Assembly (NCBI GenBank): GCA_963795835.1
Contig: CAWCJC010000001.1
Span: forward strand, 940,264-1,004,263
Length of the DNA stretch: 64,000 nucleotides
Origin: JALYXI01 sp963795835
GTDB taxonomy: Bacteria; Acidobacteriota; Terriglobia; Bryobacterales; Bryobacteraceae
Direction: 5' to 3'
The notes beneath the pieces are model-generated. The model was given only the letters and a program-made list of their open reading frames with translations, had not been told where the DNA came from and made no database searches. This document shows, one piece after another, positions 52,691 through 61,271 of this stretch. Position numbers and translations under genes: made by a program. How positions within the stretch are numbered: position 1 is the first letter of the stretch; each line of letters opens with the position of its first letter.

Positions 52691-53886
52691 ACGCGGTCCA
52701 ATTCGGGAAGGCGTTCGCGATAGATGTCGATGTCCTTGTCGCCGCGGCCGGAGACATTGACGAGGAAAATTTGGCCTTGTGCCTTGGGGGCCTGGCGGAT
52801 CGCTTCGGCGATGGCGTGTGAGCTTTCAAGCGCGGGGATAATGCCTTCAGTCCGGCTCAGGCGCGTTGCTGCGGCGAGTGCATCGGCATCGGAACAGGCC
52901 ATGTATTCGGCACGGCCCTGATCGTGAAGCTGCGCGTGTTCCGGCCCGATCATCGCGTAATCGAGCCCGGCGGAGATAGACTGTGTGAGCGAGACCTGAC
53001 CATCGTCGTCTTGCAGCAGATAGCTGTAGGCGCCTTGCAGGACGCCAGGCGAACCGCCGTTGAAACGCGCGGCATGTTCGCCCAGCCGCGTTCCCGTGCC
53101 GCCCGCTTCAATGCCGATCAGCCGAACGGCCGCATCGCTCACGAATGGGTGGAAAATACCAATGGCGTTGCTGCCGCCGCCCACGCAGGCGAACACGGCA
53201 TCGGGCAGCCGGTCTTCAGCTTCCAGAATTTGCCGGCGCGCCTCGACACCCATCACGCGATGGAATTCGCGCACCATCAGCGGATAGGGGTGCGAGCCCA
53301 AAGCGGAGCCGAGCAAGTAATGCGTGTTCGAGACATTGGTGACCCAGTCGCGCATGGCCTCGCTAATGGCGTCTTTGAGCGTACGGCTGCCGTTTGTGAC
53401 CGGAACCACTTTGGCACCCAGAAGACGCATGCGGAAGACGTTCAGGCGCTGCCTGCGCATATCTTCTTCGCCCATGTAAACGGTGCAATCGAAGCCGAAC
53501 AGCGCGCACACGGTTGCGGTGGCGACCCCATGCTGGCCCGCGCCCGTTTCCGCAATAATCCGGTGCTTGCCCATGCGTTTCGCCAGCAAGGCCTGGCCCA
53601 GGCAGTTGTTGATTTTGTGAGCGCCGGTGTGAAGCAAGTCTTCGCGCTTCAGGTAGAGCTTCGCGCCGCCTAATTGTTCAGTGAGGCGTTTTGCGAAATA
53701 AAGCGGTGTAGGGCGGCCCGCATAATTGTGCAGCAGGGAATCCAGTTCGCGGTGGAATTCGGGGTCTTTGCGTGCTTCTTCGAAGGTGTGCTCCAATTCC
53801 TCGAGCGGAGACATAAGCACTTCGGGAACGAAGCGGCCGCCATAGGGGCCGAAGTGTCCGGATGCGGAAGGTTCTGAGGTCAACAT
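52687..53886 (-). CDS. trpB: Tryptophan synthase beta subunit
   Basis: This 399-residue PLP enzyme of the classic TrpB1 type has FGPYGGRFVPEVLMSPLEEL at the start, PLP lysine in REDLLHTGAHKINNCLG, GGGSNAIGIFHPF phosphate loop, and IIPALESSHAIAEA. It joins indole to serine. The 7-nt overlap with trpF and 4-nt overlap with trpA indicate coupled translation. Confidence 0.96.
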   Translation of the reverse strand: MLTSEPSASGHFGPYGGRFVPEVLMSPLEELEHTFEEARKDPEFHRELDSLLHNYAGRPTPLYFAKRLTEQLGGAKLYLKREDLLHTGAHKINNCLGQALLAKRMGKHRIIAETGAGQHGVATATVCALFGFDCTVYMGEEDMRRQRLNVFRMRLLGAKVVPVTNGSRTLKDAISEAMRDWVTNVSNTHYLLGSALGSHPYPLMVREFHRVMGVEARRQILEAEDRLPDAVFACVGGGSNAIGIFHPFVSDAAVRLIGIEAGGTGTRLGEHAARFNGGSPGVLQGAYSYLLQDDDGQVSLTQSISAGLDYAMIGPEHAQLHDQGRAEYMACSDADALAAATRLSRTEGIIPALESSHAIAEAIRQAPKAQGQIFLVNVSGRGDKDIDIYRERLPELDRV

Positions 53887-54461
53887 GAGAGTGCGATTTC
53901 GATAAATTTTGCCATTAGGCGGTGATCTTTTCTGCCGGGTGCCGTTTCAATGCGGCTTGAGACGTCTACTCCCCAGGGTCGCACGCGCTCAATCGCTTCG
54001 CGCACGTTGTAGGGATCAAGCCCTCCGGCAAGGATAATCTTGCGGCCGTTCGCGTGGACGCTGGACCAATCGAACGGTACTCCCGAAGCCGGACCATCGA
54101 GCAGGAACGCTTCGCTGGAAAACCCGTCGAGCGAGGCGGGATCGAAACCGGGGCGGACGCGCGCGGCTTTCCAGATCCGAACTCCGGGTGGAACCTGCGC
54201 GGGAGTTTCGTCTCCGTGTAGTTGGGCAACATCGAGGTTCAGGCGCTGGCAAACTGCGGAGACCTGCTCAGCGGATTGATCGGCAAAGACACCCACCTTC
54301 CAGATGTGCGCGGGAACTTGCGCGATCCATTTCGCGAGGCTCGCCTCTTCCAGATACCGGGGGCTCGAAGGAACGAAGTTGAAGCCCACGGCCCGCGCGC
54401 CGGATTCAGCGGCGGCGAGTGTGTCTTCAAGCGTAGTGAGTCCGCAAATTTTCACGAACAT
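53880..54461 (-). CDS. trpF: Phosphoribosylanthranilate isomerase
   Basis: This 193-residue TIM-barrel enzyme has the N-terminal KICGLTTLEDTLAAAESGA with the catalytic cysteine, VGVFADQSAEQV, VAQLHGDETPAQV, ILAGGLDPYNV and GVDVSSRIE. It overlaps trpC by 10 nt and trpB by 7 nt. It is slightly short but complete. It converts phosphoribosylanthranilate to the carboxyphenylamino intermediate used by TrpC. Confidence 0.95.
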   Translation of the reverse strand: MFVKICGLTTLEDTLAAAESGARAVGFNFVPSSPRYLEEASLAKWIAQVPAHIWKVGVFADQSAEQVSAVCQRLNLDVAQLHGDETPAQVPPGVRIWKAARVRPGFDPASLDGFSSEAFLLDGPASGVPFDWSSVHANGRKIILAGGLDPYNVREAIERVRPWGVDVSSRIETAPGRKDHRLMAKFIEIALSC

Positions 54462-55234
54462 AGGGCACGGAGCGCTGCCGCGGGGTCAAGAGCGCGCATC
54501 AGAGATTCGCCGACCAGAAAGGCCTGAAAGGCGCTGAGTTCGTGGATGTGAGCGGCGGTGAAGACGCCGCTTTCCGTGACGCGCAGGATGCCTGGCGGAA
54601 TGCGTTGAGCAAGGCGCTTAGAGGTCTGGAGATCGACTTCGAAGGTGCGCAGATTGCGATTATTCACTCCGACGATAAGTGCTCCCGAGTCGAGAGCGCT
54701 ATCCAATTCTTCTTCGTCGTGAACTTCGACAAGAGCGTCCATCCCAAACGCCTGAGCGGCTTCGCGAAACGAACGGAGCTGTTGGGTGTCTAGAATCGCA
54801 GCGATCAGCAGGATCGCATCAGCCCCATGGGCGGCCGCTTCGGCTACGTGGTATTCGGAGGTCGTGAAGTCCTTGCGGAGCACGGGAAGCGTGGTCGCGG
54901 CGCGCGCCGCTACCAGGTGCGCGAGCGAGCCTTGGAAGAAGTCGCAATCTGTAAGGATCGAGATTGCGGCAGCCCCGCCCGATTCATATTGGCGGGCGAT
55001 CCCGGCAGGGTCGAAATTTGGGGCGAGAACGCCGCGGCTTGGAGAAGCTTTCTTGATTTCGGCTATGATCGCAGGCTGCTTCGCCGCGAGTGCGCGCGCA
55101 AAAGAACGGCGGACGTGACCCGCGGCGCGCTGTTCCAACTCGCGAAGCGGAATAGAACATTTCTCAAGCTCTTCCTGCTTTCGCTGGACGATTTGGGCAA
55201 GGATATCGGGAAGCGTAGCGGACCCGGAAGGCAC
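54452..55234 (-). CDS. trpC: Indole-3-glycerol phosphate synthase
   Basis: This 260-residue TIM-barrel enzyme has the usual N-terminal extension (LPDILAQIVQRKQEELEK), the lysine-containing IIAEIKKASPSRGVL, VLRKDFTTSEYHVAEA and VGVNNRNLRTFEVDL. It closes the indole ring in tryptophan synthesis. It begins only 3 nt after the YfhO-like gene, so the trp genes appear to be read through from an envelope gene group. trpE, trpG and trpD are not in the window. Confidence 0.95.
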   Translation of the reverse strand: MPSGSATLPDILAQIVQRKQEELEKCSIPLRELEQRAAGHVRRSFARALAAKQPAIIAEIKKASPSRGVLAPNFDPAGIARQYESGGAAAISILTDCDFFQGSLAHLVAARAATTLPVLRKDFTTSEYHVAEAAAHGADAILLIAAILDTQQLRSFREAAQAFGMDALVEVHDEEELDSALDSGALIVGVNNRNLRTFEVDLQTSKRLAQRIPPGILRVTESGVFTAAHIHELSAFQAFLVGESLMRALDPAAALRALCS

Positions 55235-55237
55235 AAT

Positions 55238-57157
55238 TCAGCGTAACAGGAGAAAGGCAAACGCAAGCCAAGCGGCGGCGCTGATCAGGCCGGAGATCAG
55301 GAGAATGGTGGGCGCGAACCGGAACTCGACTGAGTGCTTGCCGGCTGGCATTTGCAACCCTCGAAAAGCGCCGTTCACGGTTAACACAGGGGCTGGTTGT
55401 CCATCGATGGCAGCCTTCCAACCCGGGTAATTCACTTCAGAGGAAATCAGGAGGCCCGGAGTTGAGGAATCCGTTTCTAAATGAACGGAATTGCGGCGAT
55501 ACTGCTTCACTTTGACCTGACCCTCAGCCAGACGAAAGCGGGGCGAGGCGGTTCTGGAGTAATACAGAAAACCGCCCGGCACTTCGGCTACATTCGAGTA
55601 AGCCGAGCGCGCCAGTTGCTCCGGCGGGATGCGCGTTCGCGTGAGCAGGCAACAGATGTTTAGCGATTCGAGAACGGATGAGGTAGGGTCGGTTACCTGG
55701 TAGAAATAGCCCCAGCGCTCGCCCTTTGCGAAGGTTCGCCGCACGTTCATGTAACTGCTCAGCGTCATGGGGTCGGCACCGTTTGCTGTGGGCACGTTGG
55801 TAATCATGGCGCTGCCTGACCAATCGAGCGAATCGTTGATCGTGTCGATACGGGAGGGGGGATTGGTGGTCCGGGTGAAGTAGCGGACCACATTGAGAAG
55901 TTCAGGACTGCCGGCGAAGGAAGATTCGGTAACACCGGGTTCAGCGGCTTTCGTGGTGGAGTTGAATCGGCGATTCGAGCCGAACCAAGTAAGGTCACAG
56001 ATCGCGATTGCGAGAAGAGGGTAGATGATACGGCGGTGAGTTGTGAGCGTGGAAAGACCACAGGCACCAGCGATGCACAAGCTCAACGAGAATGGCGCAA
56101 TCCATGCCAGCGGGTAGATGGAGCCGCGGATGATTGCGGGAACCAGATACGGGTAAACGTCACCGAAAGGTGTGGATTCGCCGAGCATAAACAGCGCAGA
56201 AATTCCCACAAGCAAAAGGAAGGCTCCAGCAATTTTGCGGTTGCGCTGAAAAAGTGAGGAGATCGCGCCGATGAGAACCACCATGCCGGAATAGAGATAC
56301 ATCAGCGTGATGTCGGTGGGTCCGGCATAATCGGCCGGCCAGACCAGCGTGTAGAGGCTCCGCAAGGGAAGGCCGCCGCCTTTACCCATCCAATCCGTGC
56401 GGAATCTGCTGACGCTGAGGAACATCAGTTGCATGCCGGGGAGGAGCGCCACCGCGCAGAGAAGCATCGCGCCCAGGGCTGCGGCCAGATACATCGCCAT
56501 TAGCTTCGGGCTCGCACGGCCGAAAACAACGAGCACGATGATCAGCAAGCCGCTTGCGATGTAGCTAACGGTCGCGAGCGGCATGAAACCGGTGAGAATC
56601 GGCGTGGCGAGCGCGCCGCTGAGCAGGATGGCGTCGCGCAGCCGCGGATTACGAGAGAGCCGCAGCAACAGCAGCCAAATGCAGGGAAGCCACGCGGCTC
56701 CTTCAATTGCGCCCAGGTGCTCGGCTTGTGACGCGAAAAAGGCTCCCAGTTGGAAGCTGGTGGCCCCGATCAGGGAGGCGGCGCGCCCGATGCCGAGTTC
56801 TTGAAGGAGCACATAGCAGAAAATACCCGCCAAGAGGACGTGCAGAATCAGTTCTACTTCCAGACTGTAGAGCATTCGGTCCGCAGATAGGCCGCCCAGC
56901 AGTATCGCTACCAATCGCGGAGGGTAAAAGAGTGCCGTCTGAATGTTTGCCGCGAAGGGATGGCCGCAGTAGATGTAAGGAGTCCAGAGGGGCAGTTCGC
57001 CTTCGTGAAGAGATTGCGAAACGAACATTGCCTGTTGCAGGTGGTAGGCGCGAATATCCCAGGGAATGACGGTTTTTTGGGTAAGAGTGTAACGGTGGAA
57101 GAAAAGAACTTCCGCCAGAAGCACCAAAAACGGGGCCCAGCGTTTAAGTCGGCTCAT
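55238..57157 (-). CDS. YfhO-family polytopic membrane protein
   Basis: This 639-residue protein has about 11-13 hydrophobic segments and a C-terminal extracytoplasmic domain (FLYYSRTASPRFRLAEGQ to GFRGLQMPAGKHSVEFRF) followed by a last membrane helix. The N-terminal HRYTLTQKTVIPWDIRAYHLQ and LWTPYIYCGHPFAANIQ are typical of YfhO, a family linked to glycosylation of wall polymers such as lipoteichoic acid. In a Gram-negative type cell the substrate is unknown. It overlaps the methyltransferase by 14 nt. Confidence 0.9.
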   Translation of the reverse strand: MSRLKRWAPFLVLLAEVLFFHRYTLTQKTVIPWDIRAYHLQQAMFVSQSLHEGELPLWTPYIYCGHPFAANIQTALFYPPRLVAILLGGLSADRMLYSLEVELILHVLLAGIFCYVLLQELGIGRAASLIGATSFQLGAFFASQAEHLGAIEGAAWLPCIWLLLLRLSRNPRLRDAILLSGALATPILTGFMPLATVSYIASGLLIIVLVVFGRASPKLMAMYLAAALGAMLLCAVALLPGMQLMFLSVSRFRTDWMGKGGGLPLRSLYTLVWPADYAGPTDITLMYLYSGMVVLIGAISSLFQRNRKIAGAFLLLVGISALFMLGESTPFGDVYPYLVPAIIRGSIYPLAWIAPFSLSLCIAGACGLSTLTTHRRIIYPLLAIAICDLTWFGSNRRFNSTTKAAEPGVTESSFAGSPELLNVVRYFTRTTNPPSRIDTINDSLDWSGSAMITNVPTANGADPMTLSSYMNVRRTFAKGERWGYFYQVTDPTSSVLESLNICCLLTRTRIPPEQLARSAYSNVAEVPGGFLYYSRTASPRFRLAEGQVKVKQYRRNSVHLETDSSTPGLLISSEVNYPGWKAAIDGQPAPVLTVNGAFRGLQMPAGKHSVEFRFAPTILLISGLISAAAWLAFAFLLLR

Positions 57158-58157
57158 CCGCGGGAGCCGCTTCGATCATGATAGTGGAGCCGCGCTGGAA
57201 GGCCGCTTCGAGGAGTGTGAAAGGAAGCGCCGCGATCACGAGCCCCAAGTAGAGCAAACTCTTCACCAAGCGCACAGGCGTGGACTCCGGAACTTGGGTG
57301 AGCCGCCTCACCATCGGGTCAAGAGGCATGGCCAAGCTTGTGGCAAAGCCCGCTGGATTATCGCGCAAAGAGAAGTGTTTTGTTCGTTCCACGCGGAACC
57401 CGCAGACTTCGAGTAAGCGGATCAGGTCGGCGGCACGGTAATTGATCATGTGCCGCGGCACATCGATCCCGTTCCAGCGCCGCCCGAACAGTTTGAACTG
57501 CCAGCAATCCGCATTCGGCACCTGAATGATCAAGCGGCCATTCTTCTTGAGCAGCCGGCGCGCGGCCCGTAGATGCGGAACGGGGTCGATCAAGTGTTCG
57601 ACCACATGGAACATTGTGATGACCGCGCAAATTGCGGGTGGCAGGGGCGCTTTGTCCACCGTGGCGCAAACAACCGGGACGGAGTGATGCTGCCAGGCAA
57701 GAGACGCCGCCTGCGAGGAAAAATCCATGCCGAGAACAGAGATGCCGCGTTCTCGAAGCATACCCAGCAGCAATCCGCCGCCGCAGCCGACATCGAGAAC
57801 AAAGCCCTGTTTGGGTGTTTTGTTGTAGCTTTCCAGAACGAATCGGATGTGGTCCCGCAGGACGAATCTTCGATAGGCATCTTCAAAGGAAGTGAGAACG
57901 CCTGAAGCGAACCAGTAACTCGCAGGATAGAACGCATGGAGGCGATCGTTGGACACGGGTGGAGTGAGCCGCAGCAATCCACAACTCTGGCAGCGAACCA
58001 CCTGAAAGCGCTCATCCGTAGTCTTGTAGAGCAGATCGGTTGAGGCAAAAAGCGCATCGAACAAGGGGTCGCCGCAAGCGGGGCAGCGGGCGCGCTGGTC
58101 CTGGAACGTCCAGGCGGGAGTTTCGGTTGAGACTGATTGCAGGGCGGAAACCGCCAT
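57144..58157 (-). CDS. SAM-dependent methyltransferase with an N-terminal zinc ribbon
   Basis: This protein has 337 residues from the ATG at 58157. Four cysteines in ARCPACGDPLFDALF and VRCQSCGLLRL form a probable zinc site. The class I SAM motif is FVLDVGCGGGLLLGMLRERG, followed by FHVVEHLIDPVPHL. The C-terminus is hydrophobic. This layout is common for methyltransferases in surface-polysaccharide clusters. A longer frame reaches 58337, but it reads through the preceding gene. It overlaps the YfhO gene by 14 nt. Confidence 0.88.
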   Translation of the reverse strand: MAVSALQSVSTETPAWTFQDQRARCPACGDPLFDALFASTDLLYKTTDERFQVVRCQSCGLLRLTPPVSNDRLHAFYPASYWFASGVLTSFEDAYRRFVLRDHIRFVLESYNKTPKQGFVLDVGCGGGLLLGMLRERGISVLGMDFSSQAASLAWQHHSVPVVCATVDKAPLPPAICAVITMFHVVEHLIDPVPHLRAARRLLKKNGRLIIQVPNADCWQFKLFGRRWNGIDVPRHMINYRAADLIRLLEVCGFRVERTKHFSLRDNPAGFATSLAMPLDPMVRRLTQVPESTPVRLVKSLLYLGLVIAALPFTLLEAAFQRGSTIMIEAAPADEPT

Positions 58158-58165
58158 CCTTCGCT

Positions 58166-59323
58166 TTAGCGTAACGCACGCCGCGCCTTGAGATGGTTCC
58201 TCAAAACGCGATAGCAGAGAAGTGCAAAGCCACATGCGGTCAGGAAGACCGTTCGAGGCTCGGGCGTTTGCACCGCGGAATTCAAAGGGTGGGTTGGGGT
58301 CATAAGAGGCGAAGCAGGTCCGGTCAGGATTTGCCATTCGGTTCGCCGCGCAAGCTGGTGGGAGCCCACGGCCGAACTGGTGTTGGCTCCGTTCCCCGTT
58401 GAAGCGGCAATTACGGGCAATTCCTCTTCCGATTGCAGAGGCGCGTAATTTCGCAGAGGGACAGCGGGGAAAAACAAATCGGGATGTGCGGAGAGCGCGG
58501 GCATGGTCTCCAACGGCGCGGCACCGTCCATGACCAAGGTTGTGCCCTTGCCTGCGACACCGAAAGAGGAAGTTTCATTCGTCGCCAATGAAGGAGACTT
58601 GCCTGAACCTGTGTCACGCGACGGATTTCGCTCCGTTGCGCCATCCTTGCTGTTCCGAGCGGTATTGGGACTACCTGACCCATTCCCAAGCCCGGTTGAC
58701 CAACCTAGTGACGCCGGCCCGAAGCGGGAGAGAAAATCGCCCGAGGAAGTTGCGATCCCTGCCAATTTTTCTGCCCGTGACGCGCTCTCCTCTGGGACGG
58801 CCTGCGACCAATCCCCTGTAGCTTGCGGGGTGTCCGGCGCCTCGGAATTCAGTACATCCGCCGGGGGCTCATGCAAGCCGTTCACGGGCAGTTGCGGCGT
58901 GTCCGAAATGCGGTTGCCGCATCTGGTTCGGGCGCTCGAAACACCGTCTGTCAAGATCGTTTCGCCTTTCCGAAGTTGCAGCCGGTTCCTGGACCAATAA
59001 ATACGATCTGCGATCCTGTAGGAAACGAACACGTTGCGCGATTTCGGAAGTGTCTCCACACGCGCCTGTTCCAGCAGAAACCCTGCATAGTGGGAGGCGG
59101 CAATCCGGTCGCGGAGAAGGGCTTGGCGCAATTCCCCACCACTTGCAGCGCCGCCCGGGATTACCGAGTACGGATAAACTTTTCTGGCATTCACCTTTTC
59201 CGCTCGAACCGGCCCCAACATCTGCAGGCGGGTCCGCTCCGGCACTGTGAAAAGCACCGCGGCACCCAGGCTGACCAGCACCAACGCTACGGCTTTCCAC
59301 TTGTGAATTGGCATCTCTGCCAC
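58166..59323 (-). CDS. PEP-CTERM-like surface protein
   Basis: This 385-residue protein starts with a signal anchor (VALVLVSLGAAVLF). The folded region at about 45-140 (YPYSVIPGGAASGGELRQALL, FVSYRIADRIYWSRNRL) is followed by a long low-complexity Ser/Thr/Gly/Asn region. It ends in a sorting signal: TPEPRTVFLTACGFALLCYR and a basic tail (NHLKARRALR). This is the PEP-CTERM arrangement recognised by exosortases. No exosortase is visible here. It is the first gene of the long leftward group that includes the trp genes, and starts 49 nt from a divergent DUF3467 gene. Confidence 0.83.
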   Translation of the reverse strand: MAEMPIHKWKAVALVLVSLGAAVLFTVPERTRLQMLGPVRAEKVNARKVYPYSVIPGGAASGGELRQALLRDRIAASHYAGFLLEQARVETLPKSRNVFVSYRIADRIYWSRNRLQLRKGETILTDGVSSARTRCGNRISDTPQLPVNGLHEPPADVLNSEAPDTPQATGDWSQAVPEESASRAEKLAGIATSSGDFLSRFGPASLGWSTGLGNGSGSPNTARNSKDGATERNPSRDTGSGKSPSLATNETSSFGVAGKGTTLVMDGAAPLETMPALSAHPDLFFPAVPLRNYAPLQSEEELPVIAASTGNGANTSSAVGSHQLARRTEWQILTGPASPLMTPTHPLNSAVQTPEPRTVFLTACGFALLCYRVLRNHLKARRALR

Positions 59324-59372
59324 TAATCGGCGGAAATTTTCGAAGACTTTAGGGTTCGCTACAGTAGAGGTT

Positions 59373-59663
59373 ATGAATCAAGCGCCCGCTAACATCTCAT
59401 TAGAAAAAACTCCGGAATATCGTGAAGGTTATGCCAACAGCGTGCAAATTCGCGTGAATCTTTGGGACTTTTTCCTAATGTTCGGCCAGGTAGCGCAAAC
59501 GGCGGCGGACCGCGTGAGTATCCAGAACTTTCAGGGCATCTACGTAAGTCCGCAACAGGCGAAAGCACTGCTGAATGTCTTAGGCCAAAACGTGAGCCAG
59601 TACGAAGCGGCTTTCGGTGAAATTGTGCTCGAACCGCGCGCGGGCGCAGGGTTGGTGCAGTAG
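59373..59663 (+). CDS. DUF3467 protein
   Basis: This 96-residue protein matches the DUF3467 pattern: EYREGYANSVQIRVNLWDF, FLMFGQVAQTAADRVSI, FQGIYVSPQQAKALLNVL and a terminal NVSQYEAAFGEI. The function is unknown; family members are small, soluble and widespread. The stop is 3 nt before the glycosyltransferase GTG. Three ordered strands and a helix can be seen, but no catalytic motif. Confidence 0.93.
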   Translation: MNQAPANISLEKTPEYREGYANSVQIRVNLWDFFLMFGQVAQTAADRVSIQNFQGIYVSPQQAKALLNVLGQNVSQYEAAFGEIVLEPRAGAGLVQ

Positions 59664-59666
59664 AAG

Positions 59667-61271
59667 GTGGACCGTCAGACTCGGCGAATCCGGCCGGCGG
59701 TCTACTTGTTCTTTTTTGGAATTGTCGCGGCAGTTGTATTTTTGACCCATGCTCCGCTGCTGCGACTGCCGTTTTACTGGGATGAATTAGGTCAATTCGT
59801 CCCCGCTTCGCTGGACCTCTTTCAGACCGGCGCTTGGGTACCTTACACCACCGTTCCGAACGTTCATCCGCCGGGAGTGATGGCGTATTTGGCTGCCTTC
59901 TGGCACCTTACCGGATACTCCATCGTTTCCACACGCGTTGCAATGTTGCTGCTGGCTTCAGCCGGCGCCCTGTTTACCTTCCTGCTGGCCATTGAGATGG
60001 GCAAGACCACACCCGGGTTTCCCGCCTTCACGGCTCTTATGCTTCTGGTGCTCTCCCCTTTGTTCATTGCGCAAAGCATGATGGCGCAACTGGACATGCC
60101 CGCCATGGTGTTCAGCGTGTTGGGGCTGCTTCTTTTTTTTCAAAACAGGATGCGAAGCGCAGCGCTGGTTTGTGTTGCCCTGGTGCTGGTGAAAGAAACG
60201 GGGCTGGTTCTGCCCGCGCTGTTTGGCGCGGTGCTGCTCTGGGATCGGCGAAGGAAAGAAGCACTCTTGTTCACCGCTCCGCTGCTGCCGCTGGCGGTTT
60301 GGCTCGGGGCTCTCCATCACGCAACCGGTCATTGGGGCGGGAACGCGTCATTCGAGCAATACAACCTGATTTACACTCTGCACCCCGTCCGATTTGCCCT
60401 CGCGCTGGTGCGGCGATTCTATTACCTGTTCCTCGGAACCGGACACTGGGTGGGTACGGTGGCAATTCTCTATGCCTGGCGCAAGACCCCGTTCTTTCGT
60501 TCGCGTCCCTGGGCTGTGGTAGCAATCTTCGCTGGCGTTCATGTACTGCTGATCAGCATTTTCGGAGGAGCGGTTCTAGAACGTTACTTGATGCCGCTGC
60601 TGCCCTTGCTCTATATCGCCTTCGCCGTCGCGTTTGCGGCGTTGACTTTGAAATGGCGGCTCATCGGCGTTGGGCTTCTGATGACGATGCTGATCGCGGC
60701 AAATTTTCTCAACCCCGTCTATCCATTCCCCTGGGAGAATAATTTGGCCTTCGCACAATTCGTTTCGCTCGATGAGCAAGCCGCGGATTACGTCGAAAAT
60801 CAGTACGCCAACGCGACGGTCGCGACCATGTTCCCGCTCGCTGGGGCGCTGCGGCGGCCGGAATTCGGTTACGTCTCTCATCCCATCAAAGTGCGTGATG
60901 TCGATGACTTCACTTTAAAGAACCTGAGCGCGCTGCGGAACGATGTGCCGGACGCGCTGGTCGTCTACTCCGCCACCTGGGACCCGTTGCACGTCCTGGA
61001 GTGGGGCTTCATCCGCCGTGTTCTTGAAAATTACTACGACTACCGCCCGCAAGCGACCGCAGAGGAAATTACTGCGCTCTTGCACATGCACTCGGTGGCG
61101 CTGTGGACTGCGGGCGGCCAATGGGTGGAGATTTTCGAATCCGATACCTACCGGCCCCGAACCATTAACGTAAAACTCGGGCCTACGCGTCCGCTATATT
61201 GGTCAATTCATGATTCGTACCGTTGCCCTGCTGTTCGCCTCCCTTCCCCTTTTCTGCCAGACAAACTTTGA
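59667..61271 (+). CDS. GT39/ArnT-like membrane glycosyltransferase
   Basis: This 534-residue protein has about ten hydrophobic segments. The acidic WDE motif in the first loop (FYWDELGQFVPASLDLF) is the likely catalytic site of GT-C enzymes that move sugars from lipid carriers. A large C-terminal domain follows at about 370-500. The GTG at 59667 was chosen because it follows the DUF3467 stop by 3 nt. The last 62 nt overlap the M14 gene on the same strand, so the C-terminus (beyond about residue 513) is doubtful. Acceptor unknown. Confidence 0.87.
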   Translation: MDRQTRRIRPAVYLFFFGIVAAVVFLTHAPLLRLPFYWDELGQFVPASLDLFQTGAWVPYTTVPNVHPPGVMAYLAAFWHLTGYSIVSTRVAMLLLASAGALFTFLLAIEMGKTTPGFPAFTALMLLVLSPLFIAQSMMAQLDMPAMVFSVLGLLLFFQNRMRSAALVCVALVLVKETGLVLPALFGAVLLWDRRRKEALLFTAPLLPLAVWLGALHHATGHWGGNASFEQYNLIYTLHPVRFALALVRRFYYLFLGTGHWVGTVAILYAWRKTPFFRSRPWAVVAIFAGVHVLLISIFGGAVLERYLMPLLPLLYIAFAVAFAALTLKWRLIGVGLLMTMLIAANFLNPVYPFPWENNLAFAQFVSLDEQAADYVENQYANATVATMFPLAGALRRPEFGYVSHPIKVRDVDDFTLKNLSALRNDVPDALVVYSATWDPLHVLEWGFIRRVLENYYDYRPQATAEEITALLHMHSVALWTAGGQWVEIFESDTYRPRTINVKLGPTRPLYWSIHDSYRCPAVRLPSPFLPDKL

